Below are positions 35,906-47,751 of a stretch of DNA of 64,000 nt, in pieces. A program made the translations under genes and the position numbers. Within the stretch, counting starts at the first letter, position 1, and every line of letters begins with the position of its first letter. A model generated the notes under the pieces. It had not been told where the DNA came from. It did not search any database and saw nothing but the letters and a program-made list of their open reading frames with translations. The DNA is from Ailurus styani (Eukaryota > Chordata > Mammalia > Carnivora > Ailuridae): NCBI GenBank assembly GCA_002007465.1, contig LNAC01000003.1, positions 15,934,563 to 15,998,562 on the forward strand, read 5' to 3'.

Positions 35906-37600
35906 GGACTAGCCATTAATTGACTTTGTGAAAAAAAAACATGGAGCTACTATTTGTTTATACTTATTTTATGGTCAACTATTATAACTTCTCTCTGACA
36001 ATATTCTATTTAAAATATGTTACTCTAACATGGTATTCATATGAAGAAATCCGCCAAGATTTATATGAATTTTGAAGAAGATGTAGTTTTACTGGTCACA
36101 ATTATAGGCAAATATTTTTAAGGGTTTAGAGAGAAGTAAAAAAAAAACTTGGGATTGAACTTATGGCTTGCATCATAATCATGTGCAAATCAATTTTTGA
36201 CCTTGACAAAATTATAACTTTTTTTGATCGTCACTTTGTTCTTAGGGATAAACCCATTAAAATCAAATAAAAAGGCATTAAACCCAGCTGTCAACATTAT
36301 TTGCATGCTTCTAATTATGAGCAGAGGAATTGTTGTAATAAATGTAACCCTTTTTATGATCACACTGCAACTTAAAAAAGTTATCCAATTCTTAAGTAAA
36401 AAATACATTTATAATATAGTCCTATACAAATGAGGTAGTAACCTGTTTTGAAAACATTGAAAAAATGTTGATTAAAATTTAACTGCAGTGGAAGTAAAAA
36501 CATAGATAATATTTCTAAGAAACTAAATAATTTCCTCATTGTACAAACTTAATTATATTCTTCTTTGCATTAGTGGCTGGTTGTTTTTATTTGGAAATTG
36601 ACTTTCAATATGAATTTACCATTTATTCTGGCACATGTAAGTTTCCTGGACCAGGCACAAAATATTTACCAGCTTCAGTTAAAAACACAAATACCATTTG
36701 CAGATTTCAAATATTAAATGTCTTGTTTTGTCAGTAGTTTGTCTTAAATTCACACTCTTAATACTTGAACAAGAAGGATCACTAAATTTGGACATATGTA
36801 AATCTCAGAAATTTTAGCAGGTTTCAAATAAGCTTATCTCCTTATGGGACCAATGATATTCCCATAGAATTGTTCAGAGTAAGAGTATTTTCTGAAAGCA
36901 AAGTCACCATGTGTAGTTACAATAAAATTCCCATTTAATTATAATGTGACTCGCTGTAAAATATGATATTAACATGTCAAGTCAATTTCATGCTCTCCTC
37001 TTCTCAGGCTATTTAGCACAACAAATTTCATGCTAATCAGTTTGAGCATTTAATGTCAAAGATGGAAAACTGGCATTTCTGCATATTTTATGAAACATGT
37101 ATGCATATATGTATTTATGGTAAATGTAGTAATGTATTTCAGTTGAAATTAGCATTGATATTTAAGCATAATTTGATATTATAATTTAGATTTAAAAAGG
37201 AAATAATATATTCATATAATTAAAATTATATCACAATAAATAGGAAATATAAGATATAACCCATAAGGAAAAGAAGAATGGAGAATTATATACCCAAATC
37301 TCAAAATTAGTTACCTTCACATGTTATAATGACTAATGACCATTATTTCTTCTTCTCACTTACAGTATTTTATATTTTCTACAGTGTGAATGCATTATCA
37401 GTTAATTTTATACAAATTAAAACCTTGTGCTCTAGATTTTAATTACTTAGTTCTAACTAATAGACTTCAGAATGGACTCAGAACATGCAAAAAATAATAC
37501 ATGAGACTGGTCTGTTCCTCAGTATGACCAACTAAGGCTCTACTAAAAGACCTTTCCCCCTGCAGAAAACAACTATAATTCCAGGGTCATAATACAAAAA
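35906..37600. other. Unassigned AT-rich sequence, free of recognised repeats
   Basis: No gene or repeat identified. Segments 36,255-36,350 (with ATTTGCATGC and TAATTATGAGC) and 36,960-37,090 (with CATGCTAATCAG) carry homeodomain/octamer-like words and few simple repeats. They are candidates for conserved non-coding sequence only if alignment supports it. Confidence 0.4.
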
Positions 37601-37604
37601 GCAA

Positions 37605-39590
37605 ATGTATGGAGGTCCTGAAGAGAAAACAAAAGCAGGATCTGCACTCCAGGAACTACAAAACACTCATGAAAGAAATTGAAGAAGACACAAAAAGATG
37701 GAGAAACATTCCATGCTCATGGATCAGAAGAATAAACATCGTTAAAATGACTGTGCTGCCCAGAGCACTCTGTATTTTCAACGCCATCCCAATCAAAATG
37801 CAAATGGCATTTTTCAAAATGCTGGGACAAATAACCCTAAAATTTGTATGGAACCAGAAAAAACCCCGAATTGCCAAGGAAATGTTGAAAAAGAAAAACA
37901 AAGCTGGGGGCATCACGTTGCCTGAATTCAAGCCATATTACAAAGCTGTGATCACCAAGACAGCAGGGTACTGGCACAAAAACAGACACATAAACCAATG
38001 GAACAAAATAGAGAGACCAGATATGGACTCTCAACTATATGGTCAACTAATCTCCAACAAGGGGGGAAAATATCCAATGGAAGAAAGACAGTCTCTTCAA
38101 TAAGTGGTGCTGGGAAAATTAGGCAGCTATATACAGAAGAATGAAACTAGACCATTCTCTTACACCATACACAGAGATAAAATCCAGATGGATGAAAAAT
38201 CTCAGTGTGAGACAGGAAAGAGTACATAGGCAGTAACCTCTTTGACATCAGCCACAGCAACTTCTTTCAAGACACATCTCCAAAGGCAAGAGAAACAAAA
38301 GCAACAATGAACTTTTGGGACTTCATCGAGATAAAAAGCTTCTGCATAGCAAAGGAAACAGTCAGCCAAACAAAGAGGCAACCCACAGAATGGGAGAAGA
38401 TATTTGCAAATGACACTATAGACAAAGGGCTGATATCCAAGATCTATGGAGAACTTCTCAAACTCAACACCCCAAAAAAACAGATGATCAAGTCAAAAAA
38501 TGGGCAGAAGACGTGAGAAGACACTTCCCCAAAGAAGATATACAAATGGCTAGCAGACACATGAAAAAATGTTCATCATCATTAGCCATCAGGGAAATTC
38601 AAGTCAAAACCACATCGACATACCACCTTATACCAGTTAGAATGGCAAAAATCGACCAGGCAATAAACAATAAATGTTGGAGAGGTTGTGGCAAAGAGGA
38701 ACCCTCTTACACTGTTGATGGGAATGCAAATTGGTGCAGCCACTTTGGAAAACAATGTGGAGGTTCCTCAAAAAAATAAATATTGAGCTACCTTATTACC
38801 CAGTAATTTCACTACTGGATATTTACCCCAACGATACAGAGGTAGTGAAAAGAAGGGCCATATGGGGCGCCTGGGTGGCTCAGTGAGTTAAGCCTCTGCT
38901 TTTGGCTCAGGTCATGATCCCAGGGTCCTGGGATCGAGGCCCACATCGGGCTCTCTGCTCAGCGGGGAGCCTGCTTCCTCCTCTCTCCTCTCTCTCTCTG
39001 CCTGCCTCTCTGCCTACTTGTAATCTCTCTGTGTCAAATGAATAAATAAAATCTTTAAAAAAAAAAAAAAGGGCCATATGCATCCCAGTTTTCATAACAG
39101 CAATGTCCACAATAGCCAAAATGTGGAAAGAGCCAAGATGCCATTCAACAGATGAATGGATAATGAAGATGTGGCCCAAATACACAATGGAATATTAGTC
39201 AGCCATCAGAAGGGATGAATACCCAACTTTTGCATGAACTTGGATGGGACTGGAGGAGATTTTGCTAAGTGAAATAAGTCAAGCAGAGAAAGTCACTTAT
39301 CATATGGTTTCACTTATTTGTGGAAAATAAGGAATAGCATGGATGACATTAGGAGAAGGGAAAAATGAACGGAGAGAAATTGGAGTAGGAGATGAACCAT
39401 GAAAGATTATGGACTCCAGGAAACAAAGGGAGAGTTTTAGAAGGGAGGGGATTGGGGGATAGGTGAGGCTGGTGATGGGTTTTAAAGGAGGGCACAGATT
39501 GCAAGGAGCACTGGGTGTTTACGCAAACAATGAATCATGGGACACTACATCAAAAACTAATGATGTACTGTATGGTGACTAACATAACAC
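37605..39590 (+). mobile_element. Carnivore L1 3' portion, plus, 5'-truncated, split by a SINE
   Basis: A well-preserved frame of 164 codons (37,609-38,101) encodes the ORF2 region after the reverse transcriptase: [40 protein letters not shown]. It is then broken by frameshifts and stops. The 3' UTR follows, ending with the carnivore terminal text GCAAACAATGAATCATGG and AACTAATGATGTACTG near 39,525-39,580 and an A-rich tail. The reverse-transcriptase catalytic part and everything upstream are absent. A SINE sits at 38,864-39,068. ORF2 residues remain readable, so this is younger than the L1s at 1-2935 and 39,930. Confidence 0.93.
38864..39068 (+). mobile_element. CAN-SINE nested in L1, plus, 11-bp target duplication
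   Basis: GGGGCGCCTGGGTGGCTCAG head, GGGATCGAGGCCCACATCGG, tail AATGAATAAATAAAATC with A14. AAGGGCCATAT at 38853-38863 and 39069-39079 is a perfect target duplication from the host L1 3' UTR. Confidence 0.97.
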
Positions 39591-39599
39591 ACACAAAAA

Positions 39600-39925
39600 A
39601 AAGCAGACATATTTTTGTGGGAATCCATATTTGTTTGAAGGCAAGGAGGCATGAAGCTATGCATGTTTCCCATCTCCTTGGTTTTTCCCTTATGACCATG
39701 GACAGAACACACATTTTATATAGCTTCAAATGAGGGCACAAATAAAAATCTCCTAATTCTTTTGCCTTGAGGAATGAGGGGGAAAAAAGTAGAAAGCATG
39801 ACACTGAAGAGAACAGGGGAAATACTTCAAGACAAAAACAAAACAAAACAATAAAGATCCCCATGCTGCCCACTCACATGTCTGTCTAGACTCTGAGTCC
39901 TTTATTTTTTAAACAGACCCAAACA
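39600..39925. other. Unassigned sequence between two L1s
   Basis: No gene. It includes (CAAAA)n near 39,834-39,850. Opposed frames at 39,515-39,873 show no domain. Confidence 0.4.
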
Positions 39926-39929
39926 TGCC

Positions 39930-41640
39930 AACCAAAGACAAAAGATATAAATGACAGAGAAGATGGAATATAAGAAAAGAGTACATAGTTCAAACCTAGT
40001 CAACAAAATTACATGTTAAAACAAAAAATATTCACCAAATACTACTATTCCTACTAATTATTTCTACAGCCAAAAGAGAAAATAATAGTCATTAATAATG
40101 TCCAGGATGAAATCCAAAATTACTCAGAGTATGAAAAGCCAAGAATACAAAACATATACTTATATGAAAAGAAAAGCAAACAAAACTGGCCCTGAGAAGA
40201 AGTAGCTATTAGGTAAGAGACAAATACTTTCAAGTGGCTATTGTAAACCATATTTAATTAACTAAAGTAACATTTTTGATACATGAAATCTCAGTGGAAA
40301 AGGAACTCTCAGCAAAGGGTAGAAACAATAAAAATAATCGAATGGAAATCCTAGAACTGGAAATCGCAATTTCTGAAAAATATATTCCCTAGACGAACTA
40401 AGTGAAATGGACATAACAAAGTATAAACTGGACATATATCAATGGACATAATGCAAGATGAGGAATATAGAGAAGAAATAATGAAAAATATGGACAGAAT
40501 ATCAGATGATCTCAATTAGGTATATTTGTACTTGTAATAGTGGGAAGAGAACAAGGATTGAAAAAAAAATCAGGAAAATACTGGTCATAATTTCTCCAAA
40601 TTTGTTAAAAGAAATTTTTAGAAACAAGATGAGCACCAAACAGAATAAATATAAATATTTGTCTCATGCTGAGACACATCATGTTCAAACTGTTGAAAGC
40701 CAAAAATATATAGCAAAGCTTGAAAAAAACAAGAGAAAAATAAAATATCCAGGGTAACAATGATTCAATTAATGGCTGTCTTAGTGTGAGAACCCATGGT
40801 GATGGAAGGGAGTGGAAAAAACCTGAAAAAAATAGAAACAAGAAAAACTATTAACCCAGAGTTCTATATCCAGAAAAAATGTCATTTACAAATTAAACAA
40901 AATTGATAAAACTAAAGAATCAGTCAAGAGCAGACCTGCACTATAAATAAGGTAATTCTTCACACTAAATGTAATGACAGGGGAAAACATATCCTAAGAC
41001 TGCAGAACATCAGAAACGAAGTATCCATATTACTCCAAAAATACAACTTTTGCCGCTTTATTTATAAACTGTATCATTGTTTAAAACATATTTTGAACTG
41101 GATATATCAAAATTTATAGTAAACAGCCAAGTCCATGCATAGAGGGAAGTTAATAGTTTGAAATGCCTATATTGGAAACAGAAGTCTTGATAAGTTTCCA
41201 ACATAATACATAAAAAAAAAATGTTAAGAAAAAAAACAATAGGGAAATGCAAATATAGGAGAACAAATAAAATAGAAACAAAACATCAATAGAAAAAAAA
41301 TGAAACCAAAATCTGGTTCTTTGAAAAATATATAAAAATACAATAGATCTCTTTCCAGACTTATGAAGAGAAAAAAGTGAGGAGACACAAATTATTTAAA
41401 TCAGAAATGACCTAAAGGACATCACTCTAGAACTTTCCAAAAATAATAAAAAGGGACAATTATGAAGTATTTTATGTCAATAAATTTGACAACACAAATG
41501 AAAAGAGAATTTTTTTAGAAAAACATAAATTAATCTGACTGCCAAAAAAAAAATCTTCCATTTCAAATAATGAAGTTATATTTAAAATTAAAAGCCTTTC
41601 TTCAACAAAACTCCAGGCTAATAAAAGTTACTGACCAAAT
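39930..41640 (+). mobile_element. Ancient L1 (L1M/HAL1-like) ORF1-to-ORF2 region, plus
   Basis: A-rich sense text typical of old L1 inter-ORF and ORF1 sequence ('gagcaccaaacagaataaat', 'gctgagacacatcatgttcaaactgttgaaagccaa', 'acccagagttctatatccag', 'gacctgcactataaataaggtaa'), then the post-endonuclease ORF2 linker ('aatctggttctttgaaaaat', 'gatctctttccagacttatgaag', 'caaattatttaaatcagaaatg'). No frame survives. Confidence 0.7.
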
Positions 41641-41879
41641 CCACCTTAGGTATCAATAAGTAGCAAGCATGAAATGTATTATCAGTAATGTCCTTTATTC
41701 TTTTCCTTCAAAATAGAATTAAAGCTTCTCAGAATATCAAGACACTTAGTTCAGGCAGCTGAGTAAGTTCATTTGTATTTAATTCTCGAACAGGTAAAAA
41801 TAAAGTATTTTCTAAGCCAAGTTATTAAACATCATGGGAAGCTAAGCATATGAAGAGTGACTGCAGAAATATTCTGAAG

Positions 41880-42071
41880 TTGGGGCACCTGGGTGGCTCA
41901 GTGGGTTAAAGCCTCTGCCTTCGGCTCAGGTCATGATCTCAGTCCTGGGATCAAGCCCCTCATCCAGCTCTCTGCTCAGCAGGGAGCCTGCTTCCTCCTC
42001 TCTCTGCCTGCCTCTCTGCCTACTTGCGATCTCTCTCTCTGTCAAATAAATAAATAAAATCTAAAAAAAAA
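41880..42071 (+). mobile_element. CAN-SINE, plus, 13-bp target duplication
   Basis: GGGGCACCTGGGTGGCTCAG head, young GTGGGTTAAAGCC type. A short deletion in the centre reads CTCAGTCCTGGG instead of CTCAGCGTCCTGGG. AAATATTCTGAAG at 41867-41879 and 42072-42084 matches perfectly. Confidence 0.96.
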
Positions 42072-42084
42072 AAATATTCTGAAG

Positions 42085-42838
42085 CAAAATCTCATTGCAG
42101 CTCTTTCAGCTTCTCATTGTGTTTGCTTAATGCGTTTTTTCTCTAAGCAACATTTTCTGAAAACACAGTTCCCATTTAGCAAGGAATTACTATGTGCATA
42201 ACAGGAATATTGACACATGCTGTTCCATATACTAAGCAGAAAGTAACCCTTCTCTGTGAGGCACCTGCTTTGGGCAGTAAACTTCATGTTTTGAAAATGA
42301 ACATATCAAATTTTTATGATTAAATATGTAATACTTTTAATAATACTATAATTTTAATAAGACCAGAATGCACTTAAGTAAAAGCAGTGAAAACATATGT
42401 GAAAAGCATTTTGTAAAAAATGAATCTTCAGATTATTAGCATGCAGATGTGAGCATTTTATCATCAGAAAAACATTATATATTCATATTTAACCCTCTTT
42501 TTATAGTTGAATGGGTATGCATTTAGAAGAGTGAGTGGAAGTGAGGATGAATAAATGGAAATGTTAGAAAAGCAGGTATATAAAGATGGATGGATATGTA
42601 TAGAAAGAGTAATAGACAAAATGGCTTTTTAGAATATAATATGCACATACTAACATAAAAATAAATATAATTTAACTTACATTAATAAAAACAAAATAAT
42701 GGATTATTTTAAAGAATTGTAAATAGGAAAATATATTGAAAATCCTTTAACATTTGAAAGTGGTCATAAAAACATCGCATTTTTTTCTACTACATCTTCA
42801 AACTTTAGACTTCCAACTGAATTTATTCTCTCTCTCTC
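42085..42838. other. Unassigned AT-rich sequence
   Basis: No gene or named repeat was recognised. Confidence 0.4.
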
Positions 42839-42850
42839 AAAAAAGCACTT

Positions 42851-43045
42851 GGGCGCCTGGGTGGCTCAGTGGGTTAAAGCCTCTGCCTTCGGCTCAGGTC
42901 ATGATCTCAGGCTCCTGGGATCGAGGCCCGCATCGGGCTCTCTGCTCAGCAGGGAGCCTGCTTCCTCCTCTCTCTTTGCTTGCCTCTCAGCCTACTTGTG
43001 ATCTGATCTCTCTGTGTCAAATAAATAAATAAAATCTTAAAAAAA
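42851..43045 (+). mobile_element. CAN-SINE, plus, young, 12-bp target duplication
   Basis: GGGCGCCTGGGTGGCTCAGTG head, GGGATCGAGGCCCGCATCGG centre, AATAAATAAATAAAATCTT tail. AAAAAAGCACTT at 42839-42850 and 43046-43057. A GATCT duplication in the body (TGATCTGATCTCTC) is private to this copy. Confidence 0.96.
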
Positions 43046-43204
43046 AAAAAAGCACTTAAACTTTTTTTCATCACCTTATCTTTTACAAGCTCCATGTCTG
43101 ATGTTCATATGTGTTTACTGCTTTTCATTTTTTCTTCATCTTCTTCTCTGGACTGTATCCTCTCCAAAGAGCTCTTTCATTTCCCTTATACTCATAAGCT
43201 GCTC

Positions 43205-43335
43205 CCCACCTGTTTTTTTTTTTTAAATTCTGTCAGTCAATGTATACTATACCATTAGTTTCTGATATAATGTTCAATGATTCATTGCATGATATGATGA
43301 ACACTGAGTGTTACATCCGTTGTTTTTAAGCCTTT
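43205..43335 (-). mobile_element. L1 3'-end fragment, minus
   Basis: T-run, then 'tatactataccattagtttctgatataatgttc' and 'atgattcattgcatgatat...acactgagtg', matching the complement of the carnivore L1 terminus ('cactgggtgttatacgcaaacaatgaatcat'). Diverged. Confidence 0.65.
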
Positions 43336-43689
43336 CTTTTCAGTTACTTATCTTCAGGATTTTCTTATTATAAGTCCTGAGGTCATGTTTCTTGTGGTTA
43401 TCCTCCTCGGGCTTCTTTGAGCTTCCTGGGTCTGTGGGTTTAATTTTTCTGAAATTGGGCAACAATTCTTGTCATTATTTATTCACATACTTTTTCTTCC
43501 CCTCTCTGCCACTCCAATTGCATGTACTTTGTTTTTCTCAAGAGTCACTAAGACTCTTTTTTCTTCTTCTCCCACTGTGCCCCAGTGTGTATAGTTCATT
43601 CTTCTGCAGTGCCTAATCTGCGGTTAGGGCCATGTAATTATTTTGTTTAAAATCTTACATATTCTGTTTTCCCATCTACAATTCCCTTT

Positions 43690-43885
43690 TTTTAAAAGAT
43701 TTTATTTATTTGAGAGAGAGTGAGCAAGCAAGAGAGAGAGCATGAGCCGGCGAAGCGGCAGAGGGAGATGGAGAAGCAAACTCCCCACTGAGCAGGGAGC
43801 TGGATACAGGGCTTTATTCCAGGTCCCTGGGATCATGACCTGAGCCAAAGGCAGATGCTGAAGGGACTAAACCATCCAGGCACCT
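43690..43885 (-). mobile_element. CAN-SINE, minus, older type
   Basis: AAAAGATTTTATTTATTTGAGAGAG, long GA-rich body including GAGCAAGCAAGAG, ATCATGACCTGAGCC, 'aaccatccaggcacctc'. The A-box side is mutated (GACTAAACCATCC for GACTGAGCCACCC). Confidence 0.92.
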
Positions 43886-44097
43886 CTTCATTTTTATATT
43901 TTCTGCTTTTCTCCATATTTTGTCCATATTTTCTTTTAAATCCTCTAGCAATGTATAACAGCGGTTTTAAAACTCCTTGTCAGTCAAATCAATCTTTCTG
44001 GTATTTCTAAATTTGTCTTTTCCTAATGTCTTTGGGTAAGATTTTGTTTCTTTTATATAGAGTAACAATTTATTTTACCAAATATTGCTGAATATTA

Positions 44098-44176
44098 GGG
44101 CTCCTGGGTAAGTCAGTCCGTTGAGTCTCTTGACTCTTGATCTCAGCTCAGGTCTTGATTTCAGGGTCTTGAGTTA
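44098..44176 (+). mobile_element. CAN-SINE fragment, plus, head only
   Basis: AGGGCTCCTGGGTAAGTCAG, 'ccgttgagtctcttgactcttgatctcagctcagg', 'tttcagggtcttgag', then stops without a CT body or tail. An older 'gactcttgatc' branch copy. Confidence 0.8.
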
Positions 44177-44860
44177 AAAAATGGATTTTGCTGTCATTCT
44201 TTAACAAATGAAATTTGGGGACAGATATGTAAGAAAATTGAATATCCTCTTTATATTTTCAATTCTCTTTAAAAGTTTTCTTAAGGTGGCGGTCCATTGA
44301 CCCAGATTCTAAGGCTAGTTTAGCTCAGTCATTGAGGCCCGAACATTCTGGAGTTTCCACTGAATAGCTTGGATGCTCAAGGAGATCTCTTGACTCTGGC
44401 TAGCTGAAGCTTGATTTCTGATTGCAATGTGTAAAATCTGGGAATTTTTCAGTTTAGATCTTCCTGGTATATCCTACCAAGCCTTATGGAGTTTCACTAA
44501 GCCCATGATCAATGTATATTCAGCAAAATAGACCTCATGTCTGTTTCTGGAGCTATTTCTGCATAATTTCCTCCTGTTGATATTCTGCTCCACCAATTCC
44601 AGCTTTAACACAATCTGGCCTCTTCCTTCTTAACTTAGCAAGACCACTGTGCTCTTCTTGAGTTCTCTTTTCCTGTGCTTCGTTCTGGAAAATGCCTCCA
44701 GGAAAACACTGAGGCTGTCACAGACTCACCTCAACTGCTTCCTTTCTTCCATAGGAAGATAACAGTTCAAATATCTTATCTACTTTTCTAGGTTTATGGT
44801 GGAAGAAATAACTGGTAAAAGTTATACCCACATTGCTAGAACTTGAAGTGACATTTTGTT

Positions 44861-45400
44861 TTTAAACTGTTCTTTTTCATATAAACATTTAAAGCTACAA
44901 ATTTGCTTTTCTCTGGTTAACTCTGTAGATAAATTTTGATCTGTCGTAATACCATTCAATTTGCAGTAAATGTCTACTATGACTTATTCTTTTAACTTTG
45001 GTTATTTAGAAGTAACTTTTTTAATTTCTAAGAATTCTAGAGTTAAAAAAGATCTTATTGTTACTGACTTCTAACTGAATTTACCTGTGGTCAGAAAACA
45101 TTTTGTATCACTTCAGTCTTCTAAGATTTGTTGTTATGCATTAGTATATACTGAACATGGCCTGTCTTGGTGAAAATTCCATGTACAGTTGAAAAGAATG
45201 CACATTCTGAAGTTGTATTTAATTTTCTGTCAATTAGATAAAAATTATTTGATGGTGATACACAAATTCTCTTTAGCCTTCATTATTGCATTTATTTGTT
45301 TTGCCACTTTCTCAGTGTGTTATCAAAATCTACAATGATAGTTTGGTTTATATCTCTCTTGGGTTTGCTCGGGGTTTGTTTTGTGTTATTTTTAATGTTC
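44861..45400 (-). mobile_element. Ancient L1/HAL1 endonuclease-region fragment, minus
   Basis: Complement of L1 ORF2 5' sequence: 'ggttatttagaagtaac', 'cctgtggtcagaaaacattttgtatcacttc', 'ctgaacatggcctgtcttgg', 'attccatgtacagttgaaaagaatg'. Frames are gone. Confidence 0.7.
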
Positions 45401-46236
45401 CAGCATCTCTATTTCTCCTTAGCACCTGCATTTGATAGGCCTCATGTCTGGCCATTTGCATTGACAACAAAACCCTTAGCAGAGACACAAAAAGTACTGC
45501 CACACAGACTTGCGAGACTACCTTTATTCAGTTCCCTCTCCTCAAATGTCCTGGCTCACAAATTCCAGTTGTTTTAGAACTCCCAAACTCCAATCTCTGA
45601 TTCTCTACTTCAGGACAGCGGTGCTCTTCCTTTATTCCATTTCCCTCTGCTGCAGCTGGAGAATTGTTCCATGACAGTGCTGAGCTGCCTTAAGGCTCAT
45701 AGGTTCCTCTTATTTCAGAGATCTCAGCCTTGTACTAACTGTTAGCCAATGTCTAGGAAATGTTTTCTTGTATGATTAGCATAATTGTTTATATAGAAAA
45801 GGCTATCTTTTACTCTTGTATCAATCACTGTGTCATGACCTGAATGACCTGAATTGTCTTCTTTTATTATGTTTGAGGTTGCATAATTTTACCATATATT
45901 AGTAGATTTAATCAATTCTTTTGATCTGAAGTTCATTTCTTCTTTTGGTTAAGAAACAATTTCTTCATTTTTTAAAATATGCTCTATTGTCTAGATCACT
46001 AATACAGTAAAACAAAAAAGAACCCTTCATTTTTATTTTATTGAATTATCTTTGTTACTTTCTATAACTACATATTTTCTATTTTTTTCTCTATGGATCG
46101 TGTTTACCATATTTATTTTTATTTTTACTCATATTTAATAAGAAGGCCCTGTTTTGACTTCCATTAATCTAAAGTGTGAGAATCCCTTTAGAAACATTTC
46201 CAACGTATCTAAAATCTGCTTTTGTCGCCTTCAGAT
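45401..46236. other. Unassigned sequence
   Basis: No gene. 45,420-45,720 is less AT-rich and could be more antisense old-L1 5' sequence. I cannot assign it. Confidence 0.35.
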
Positions 46237-46608
46237 TGTAAGGTTTCCCGGTAGCCCTCCCAGTAAGGGCGGATGAAACAAAGCACCAGACGAATAGGCA
46301 CGAGGGGAGATTTTTAATAGAGATGCCCTCGGGCGAGGTTCCCTGACTCCGAGAGAAGGGAGTCGGGGAAGTCGCACCTGGGGAGGATGCGCACGGGTTT
46401 TTATGGGGTGTGGGCGGAACAGGGGAACATGACCATAATTGGTAGGAGATTGGATGGAGTTCAGCCCTCGGTTTCCCGCCGAAGCTCTGGCCTTGGCGGT
46501 CTTTTGAGAGTGGAAGCTGATTAGAGGGAGGCGGGGCGGTGAGACAGTAGGGCAGCCGCCATCTTGTGGCCTCCTCAGTTCCCCGGACCCCGTCGGCCCA
46601 ACACAGAT
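46232..46608. repeat. 5-bp target-site duplication of the solo LTR
   Basis: CAGAT directly flanks both ends of the LTR. Proviral integration followed by LTR-LTR recombination gives this outcome. Confidence 0.88.
46237..46603 (-). mobile_element. Solo LTR of a class I (gammaretrovirus-like) endogenous retrovirus, minus
   Basis: A 367-bp GC- and CpG-rich block with sharp edges. On the minus strand it runs from TGTTGGGCC to CCTTACA (TG...CA termini). CAGAT at 46,232-46,236 and 46,604-46,608 is a perfect 5-bp target duplication, so this is a solo LTR with no internal sequence. Visible signals on the minus strand: CAAGATGGCGGCTGC (46,552-46,566; a YY1-type motif) in U3, a TATA-like ATAAAAA (46,398-46,404), and ATTAAA poly(A) signal (46,313-46,318) about 85 bp downstream, then a short U5. 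Class I is inferred from LTR architecture and length; the family is unknown to me. The open frame crossing it (46,169-46,666) has no viral domain. Confidence 0.9.
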
Positions 46609-47751
46609 CATTACTTGAGAGCAGAGTATTGTATTTCTGATTGGTCTTTATATTATCTGACAGCACAGAAGCAAAAAAGTAAATTCACCTGGATTCTTAA
46701 TAGATACAGATTCTTGATGTGAGAGAAACTATGTGGATGGTCATTTTTGTTGCATTTGAATGTTATTCTCCCTTATTCAGTTTTGTTTAAATCCTCCTAC
46801 CAGATTTCACTCCATCTGTTCAGGGATATTTCGTATGTATATTCAATTGGATTCTTTCCCTAATTCACTGGGAATCCCTACTATCTTTGATTTAGAAATA
46901 CGCTCAATTCCAATTATTTGTTTTTTCTTTTTCACTAGTCTCTCCTGAGAAAGTACACACCCTTAAATTAACAGTAGGTAAATAATGCCTAACATTTTTG
47001 ATTTGGGGCCATCATTGATTAAACCATAATGAAGCAAGAACGCTATTGCCTTCCTAGGCTGCCACCTTCCTTAGCAGTTCTGTTGCATTTAGTTTTTCTT
47101 TAGTTTTCAGTTCTTGTAAATCTAATTATATCTCAAGATAATAGAATTCTGGGTACATTAGCCTTTTCTTAAAAATACTTATGTGGAAGAATAGAAAATT
47201 ATAAGAATATATTTTGGCAGTTGTACATTTTTGTTATATTCATAGCGGCAACAAGAAAATTTTGTGCGATTGTTTATCTGTTCTCATATACTTCTTTCTA
47301 TGTCCAAATTGGTGACAATGGTGAGATCAGAATTTTGTGGTTATATTTTTCTACGTAATAATAGTTAGTGGTTAATAAGTGCTACCTTTGTTTTCCTAGA
47401 ACGTTCCCATACCTTTCCCTAGCAACCATTGTTAATATATAGCATAAAAATATTTTGCAAATTCCATTTTTGAAAATAGTTATATTCTTATTTATTTTTG
47501 TGTGTATGTGATTTTTTGCTATTTCTATATTTCTTTTGTCAGGAGGTCTACTAGATAGCTTTGCTCTGGTATTTTACCAACTCAAATTATCATCTTTATA
47601 AATATTCTAGAGCCAGTTTATAAATTTTGAGAACTCATAACTTAATTTATAGCATTTATTTAATTCCTTTTTGAAATTGTCATTGAGTAAGCAAAACCCA
47701 TAAGAAGACAAAATGTACCCATTTCTAACTTAGTTGATTGAGTTTCCTCTT
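46609..47751. other. Unassigned AT-rich sequence
   Basis: No gene or named repeat was recognised. Confidence 0.4.

Larger units (their letters stand above)
43336..44860 (-). mobile_element. Ancient L1-like 5'-region sequence, minus (tentative), with two SINEs
   Basis: 'tatcctcctcgggcttctttgagcttcctgggtctgtgggtttaat', 'gtcattatttattcacatactttt' and 'aaactccttgtcagtcaaatcaatc' resemble antisense 5' sequences of old L1M elements as I remember them. The right half (44,180-44,860) is pyrimidine-rich and only loosely alike. No coding potential. The class call is tentative. Confidence 0.4.

Noticed and set aside
37609..38103. 164-codon plus-strand frame as a cellular gene
   Set aside because: Its residues are L1 ORF2 ([20 protein letters not shown]), with L1 3' UTR following; it is a transposon remnant.
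39930..41640. A-rich stretch as an exon-rich gene region
   Set aside because: It follows ancient L1 text in order and has no sustained frame.
46169..46666. 165-codon minus-strand open frame as a gene
   Set aside because: It spans the solo LTR and both flanks across the target duplications; GC-rich LTR sequence has few stops. No retroviral or cellular domain is visible.
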